From UBA10364 sp905182675 (lineage in GTDB: Bacteria; Bacteroidota; Bacteroidia; Flavobacteriales; Schleiferiaceae), in NCBI GenBank assembly GCA_963933975.1, contig CAWVWE010000033.1:1-17505 (forward strand): 17,505 bases of DNA, written 5' to 3'. The notes beneath the pieces were generated by a model. That model had not been told where the DNA came from. It did no database searches and saw only the letters and a program-made list of their open reading frames with translations. Every line of letters starts with the position of its first letter. The first letter of the stretch is position 1. The position numbers and the translations under genes are program-made. Shown here piece after piece: positions 15,823 through 17,505 of the stretch.

Positions 15823-15993
15823 TTACTTCGGACTTCGCGATTTACGGAGCCAAACACCTGTTAGCATTGAGGCGATAATTAAAATATAGCTTAGTGCTGG
15901 TGGTATATTCAGTTCGGTAAACTCATTCAGCGCAATCAACAATAAGGCTGATATAACGATGCATGCAGCAGGTAAAAATCGTCGTGTATTCAT
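15823..15993 (-). CDS. Small two-span membrane protein (56 residues)
   Basis: A short minus-strand open frame beginning MNTRRFLPAACIVISALLLI, with hydrophobic helices at about residues 7-22 and 32-49 joined by a short acidic loop (NEFTELNIPP), and ending in a basic tail (RKSRSPK). The positive ends and single loop are the layout of a real membrane hairpin with both termini in the cytoplasm. It lies 21 bases after the CoA-binding gene and 38 bases before the three-span gene, with no terminator between them, which supports a shared operon. No family recognised. Confidence 0.65.
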   Translation of the reverse strand: MNTRRFLPAACIVISALLLIALNEFTELNIPPALSYILIIASMLTGVWLRKSRSPK

Positions 15994-16014
15994 ATCCTAA
16001 TTGAGGTTTTGAGT

Positions 16015-16380
16015 TTAATACTGATCCGTAGAAAGTAATACTAGTGTACAAGCCACTTCATAAGCTATGGAGGCTTCGTTTAACAAGCCGTATAGGACTG
16101 GGTTCTCTGTCCCTGGATTAAAGATGACACGGGTTGGATTTAAACCAATAATGTAATCATAATAAGCTTCTTGACGCTTTGGGTTTACGTACAATGTAAC
16201 CGTATGTAGGTCCTGATAGGCCTTTAAATCTGTATCAATATCTATCCCAGAAACTCTTCCTTCTTTAAGACCAAAAGCTCTTACTTCAATCTCTTTTGAA
16301 GATAAACGGCCTAGTACAATATTTGAATACCGGTCTGGATTTAACGATGCCCCTAAAACAAGGGTTTTCTTCTGTATCAT
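16015..16380 (-). CDS. CoA-binding domain protein (CoA_binding_2 family)
   Basis: A 121-residue single-domain Rossmann-like protein of the small CoA-binding family. The N-terminal KKTLVLGASLNPDRYSN (nucleotide-binding loop GAS at 10-12), TLYVNPKRQ at 62-70, RVIFNPGTEN at 84-93 and the terminal ACTLVLLSTDQY at 110-121 match the family pattern. Relatives resemble the N-terminal domain of succinyl-CoA synthetase alpha subunits, such as sucD in this window, and bind CoA; the physiological role of the free-standing form is not settled. It is the first gene of a probable minus-strand operon with small membrane proteins. Confidence 0.85.
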   Translation of the reverse strand: MIQKKTLVLGASLNPDRYSNIVLGRLSSKEIEVRAFGLKEGRVSGIDIDTDLKAYQDLHTVTLYVNPKRQEAYYDYIIGLNPTRVIFNPGTENPVLYGLLNEASIAYEVACTLVLLSTDQY

Positions 16381-16393
16381 GTGAAACTAAATT

Positions 16394-16411
16394 AAGCAAT
16401 TTGCATTGCTT
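16394..16411. promoter_or_regulatory. Perfect inverted repeat upstream of the CoA-binding gene
   Basis: AAGCAAT and ATTGCTT form a perfect 7-bp inverted repeat around TTGC, 13 bases upstream of the CoA-binding start codon. The position suits an operator or a leader hairpin. The low GC content and lack of a T-tract make a terminator less likely. Confidence 0.35.
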
Positions 16412-16615
16412 TTAGTCACAATAAAGGAATGTCAGGGGTAGATTTCCGATACTGTGAGAAAAGGAACTAATCTGTTTAATTCCATCGGATGCAACGATAC
16501 ACCATAGAAACACTGGATTACAGAGACCGATTATTTTGTTGGTGTTGTCTGATTTCTTCTTTCCCATTACTATAAGCAGTCCTGACAAGTTCTTTAGACT
16601 GCGAGGTAGAGTGCA

Positions 16616-16700
16616 ATATGAAGGTATCACTCACCTATTTAAGAGGATTAGAAGTGAAGAAGTTGGATATTGAGGACTTGCAGGATCAATAAGGTCAGAA
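16616..16700 (+). repeat. Intergenic repeat, copy 1
   Basis: About 85 bases closely matching 17354-17439: 59 of the first 66 positions are identical by eye, with a shared GGTCAGAA end. The plus strand contains a complete 24-codon frame (16618-16692) beginning MKVSLTYLRGLEVKKLD. The copy ends 36 bases before the ATG of the NTF2-like lipoprotein. It could be a leader peptide, a remnant of a duplicated gene, or a dispersed intergenic element. Confidence 0.7.
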
Positions 16701-16704
16701 TCAC

Positions 16705-16712
16705 TACTTTTA
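16705..16712 (+). promoter_or_regulatory. Promoter-like -7 box before the NTF2-like lipoprotein gene
   Basis: TACTTTTA fits TAnnTTT with a final A instead of G, 24 bases before the start codon. A TTG at 16678-16680, inside the repeat, is 24 bases upstream, slightly beyond the usual spacing. Confidence 0.35.
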
Positions 16713-16736
16713 TAAAGAACACAAAACCAAATTAAA

Positions 16737-17270
16737 ATGAAGAAGTATTTCTTGTTATTATCATTTGCAGTAGGATTAGTTGCTTGTAATGAGACACAAA
16801 CTCCAAACGAAGAAAGTCAATCCATAATTGGCTATGACATTTCAGAAGAAGGAGAGCAACGCGAGCTTATCGCTGGTCCCGTTGCTACCATTAACGTATG
16901 GGAGGACTATATTGAAGCACACAACAAAAAAGACCTTGAAGCCATTGCGTCACTTAGTGCACCAGACATTAAGGTTTGGGGACCACGTGGAGGTCTTATT
17001 GAAGGTTCGGCTGCTCACAAGGCTTTTCTAGCAGAATGGTTTGAAGCTAACAACCCTATTTGGAAAAGCAATTACTTTATCGCTAATGAAGTGATTGTGA
17101 AAGATGGAGAAAATCGCCAATGGGTAACCTCTGGTCACGACGTCACATTAACAGTCGATAGTAATGAAGTTACCGTTAGTCAAGTACACGATGCACTAAT
17201 CGTTGACGGAAAAGTTAAAATGTTCTATGTTTATGAACGCGCTTCAGTTCCAGCTACGACAGAAGAATAG
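16737..17270 (+). CDS. NTF2/SnoaL-like lipoprotein
   Basis: A 177-residue lipoprotein: signal peptide MKKYFLLLSFAVGLVAC with lipobox LVAC (Cys17), an acidic linker (about 18-50), then a single domain (about 50-170) of the SnoaL/NTF2-like cone fold. Visible landmarks are WEDYIEAHNKKDLEAIASLSAP at 55-76 (split as WEDYIEAHNKK plus DLEAIASL), IKVWGPRGGLIEGSAAHKAF at 78-97, HDVTLTVDSNEV at 134-145 and KMFYVYER at 161-168. The fold is used by many unrelated enzymes and binding proteins, so no reaction can be named. It has its own terminator and a repeat plus promoter-like box upstream; the same arrangement recurs before the next start at 17495, suggesting tandem paralogs. Confidence 0.8.
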   Translation: MKKYFLLLSFAVGLVACNETQTPNEESQSIIGYDISEEGEQRELIAGPVATINVWEDYIEAHNKKDLEAIASLSAPDIKVWGPRGGLIEGSAAHKAFLAEWFEANNPIWKSNYFIANEVIVKDGENRQWVTSGHDVTLTVDSNEVTVSQVHDALIVDGKVKMFYVYERASVPATTEE

Positions 17271-17302
17271 TTGATTTAGTCGTTTGACTAAAAAAAATAG
17301 AG

Positions 17303-17330
17303 AGCCTCTTCTTAGGAAGGGGCTTTTTTG
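17303..17330 (+). terminator. Rho-independent terminator after the NTF2-like lipoprotein gene
   Basis: A 9-bp stem (AGCCTCTTC and GAAGGGGCT, one G-T wobble) with a TTAG loop is followed by TTTTTTG, 32 bases after the stop codon. Confidence 0.8.
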
Positions 17331-17353
17331 TTTCCATACAGCAAGTCGTAACG

Positions 17354-17439
17354 ATATGAAAGTATCACTCACCTATTTATGAGGTTTAGAAGTGAAGCGG
17401 CTGGATGTTGAGGACTTGCCAGAATTTTAAGGGTCAGAA
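17354..17439 (+). repeat. Intergenic repeat, copy 2
   Basis: The second copy of the 16616-16700 element. The same frame is interrupted: codon 9 is TGA where copy 1 has AGA, while the rest of the frame (GLEVKRLDVEDL) is conserved. It lies 55 bases before an MK... start codon at 17495, similar to the 36-base distance of copy 1 from its gene. Confidence 0.7.
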
Positions 17440-17467
17440 GGAAACGAAGAATTGCTTGCAAATTCGG

Positions 17468-17475
17468 TAACTTTA
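17468..17475 (+). promoter_or_regulatory. Promoter-like -7 box before the last start codon
   Basis: TAACTTTA fits TAnnTTT with a final A, 19 bases before the ATG at 17495. It parallels TACTTTTA ahead of the gene at 16737. Confidence 0.3.
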
Positions 17476-17494
17476 TTACAAATCAAAACACCTA

Positions 17495-17505
17495 ATGAAA
17501 CTACT
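17495..17505 (+). CDS. Start of a further gene, cut by the window end
   Basis: ATG AAA CTA followed by two bases gives MKL... at the window edge. The upstream repeat, promoter-like box and spacing mirror those of the lipoprotein gene at 16737, and a lysine at position 2 suits a signal peptide. It is probably an exported protein and possibly a paralog of that gene; too little is present to say more. Confidence 0.45.

Larger units (their letters stand above)
16381..16736. other. 356-base spacer between divergent genes, with hairpin, repeat copy and promoter
   Basis: This spacer holds the start region of the CoA-binding gene (minus), a perfect palindrome at 16394-16411, a stretch at about 16413-16615 with no recognised feature, then repeat copy 1 and a promoter-like box before the next lipoprotein gene. 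A minus-strand open frame of 72 codons at 16412-16630 has no recognisable domain, and its start overlaps the repeat. It may be chance or a decayed gene. Confidence 0.5.

Noticed and set aside
16412..16630. Minus-strand 72-codon open frame as a gene
   Set aside because: No domain, signal or membrane pattern typical of a real protein; its start lies in a repeat and it has no clear promoter. Kept only as a possible remnant.
1..17505. CRISPR array, tRNA, rRNA, insertion sequence or prophage genes
   Set aside because: No regularly spaced repeats, cloverleaf sequences, transposase motifs or phage genes were seen in any region.

Overview
The window looks like chromosomal DNA of a marine member of the Bacteroidota, probably order Flavobacteriales (Cryomorphaceae/Schleiferiaceae-like). 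This is inferred from gene content: a C-terminal type IX secretion (Por) sorting domain, an S46 dipeptidyl-peptidase, a TlpA-type lipoprotein with the WCGPC motif, SPOR-type and small membrane proteins typical of the phylum, AT-rich spacers, promoters of the TTG/TAnnTTTG type and almost no Shine-Dalgarno sequences. No rRNA, tRNA, CRISPR array or complete mobile element was seen.

Layout. (1) 158-3313 is a tight plus-strand operon: an MbnP-like periplasmic protein, a diheme cytochrome c peroxidase of the MauG/MbnH type whose start overlaps it by 4 bases, and a secreted YHYH-domain protein with a type IX sorting tail, closed by a terminator. This is the most interesting part: MbnP/MbnH pairs are known for a peroxidase-driven oxidation of tryptophan to kynurenine on the partner protein, and here the pair travels with a third, secreted, histidine-rich protein. 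(2) 3381-5743 holds divergent mnmE (tRNA wobble uridine modification) and sucD (succinyl-CoA synthetase alpha), each with a recognisable Bacteroidota promoter; the mnmE transcript looks leaderless. (3) 5835-9056 is a four-gene operon: zinc-ribbon membrane protein, SPOR-like membrane protein, fabG, and a membrane protein with a shrunken von Willebrand-like region. (4) 9053-10123 (minus) is a thioredoxin-like lipoprotein, divergent from 10165-14727, which holds a DPP11-type S46 peptidase, a second diheme cytochrome c peroxidase (a lipoprotein) and glyA. (5) 14827-17505 is a region of small envelope proteins: an aromatic-rich lipoprotein, a minus-strand cluster with a CoA-binding protein and three small membrane proteins (two of them only 40 and 56 residues), and an NTF2/SnoaL-like lipoprotein.

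The right end carries a pair of about 85-base repeats (16616-16700 and 17354-17439). Each sits just ahead of a promoter-like box and an MK... start codon, which suggests tandem duplication or a shared leader element. Core metabolism (mnmE, sucD, fabG, glyA) is interleaved with envelope and redox functions; nothing seen indicates a recent horizontal island.
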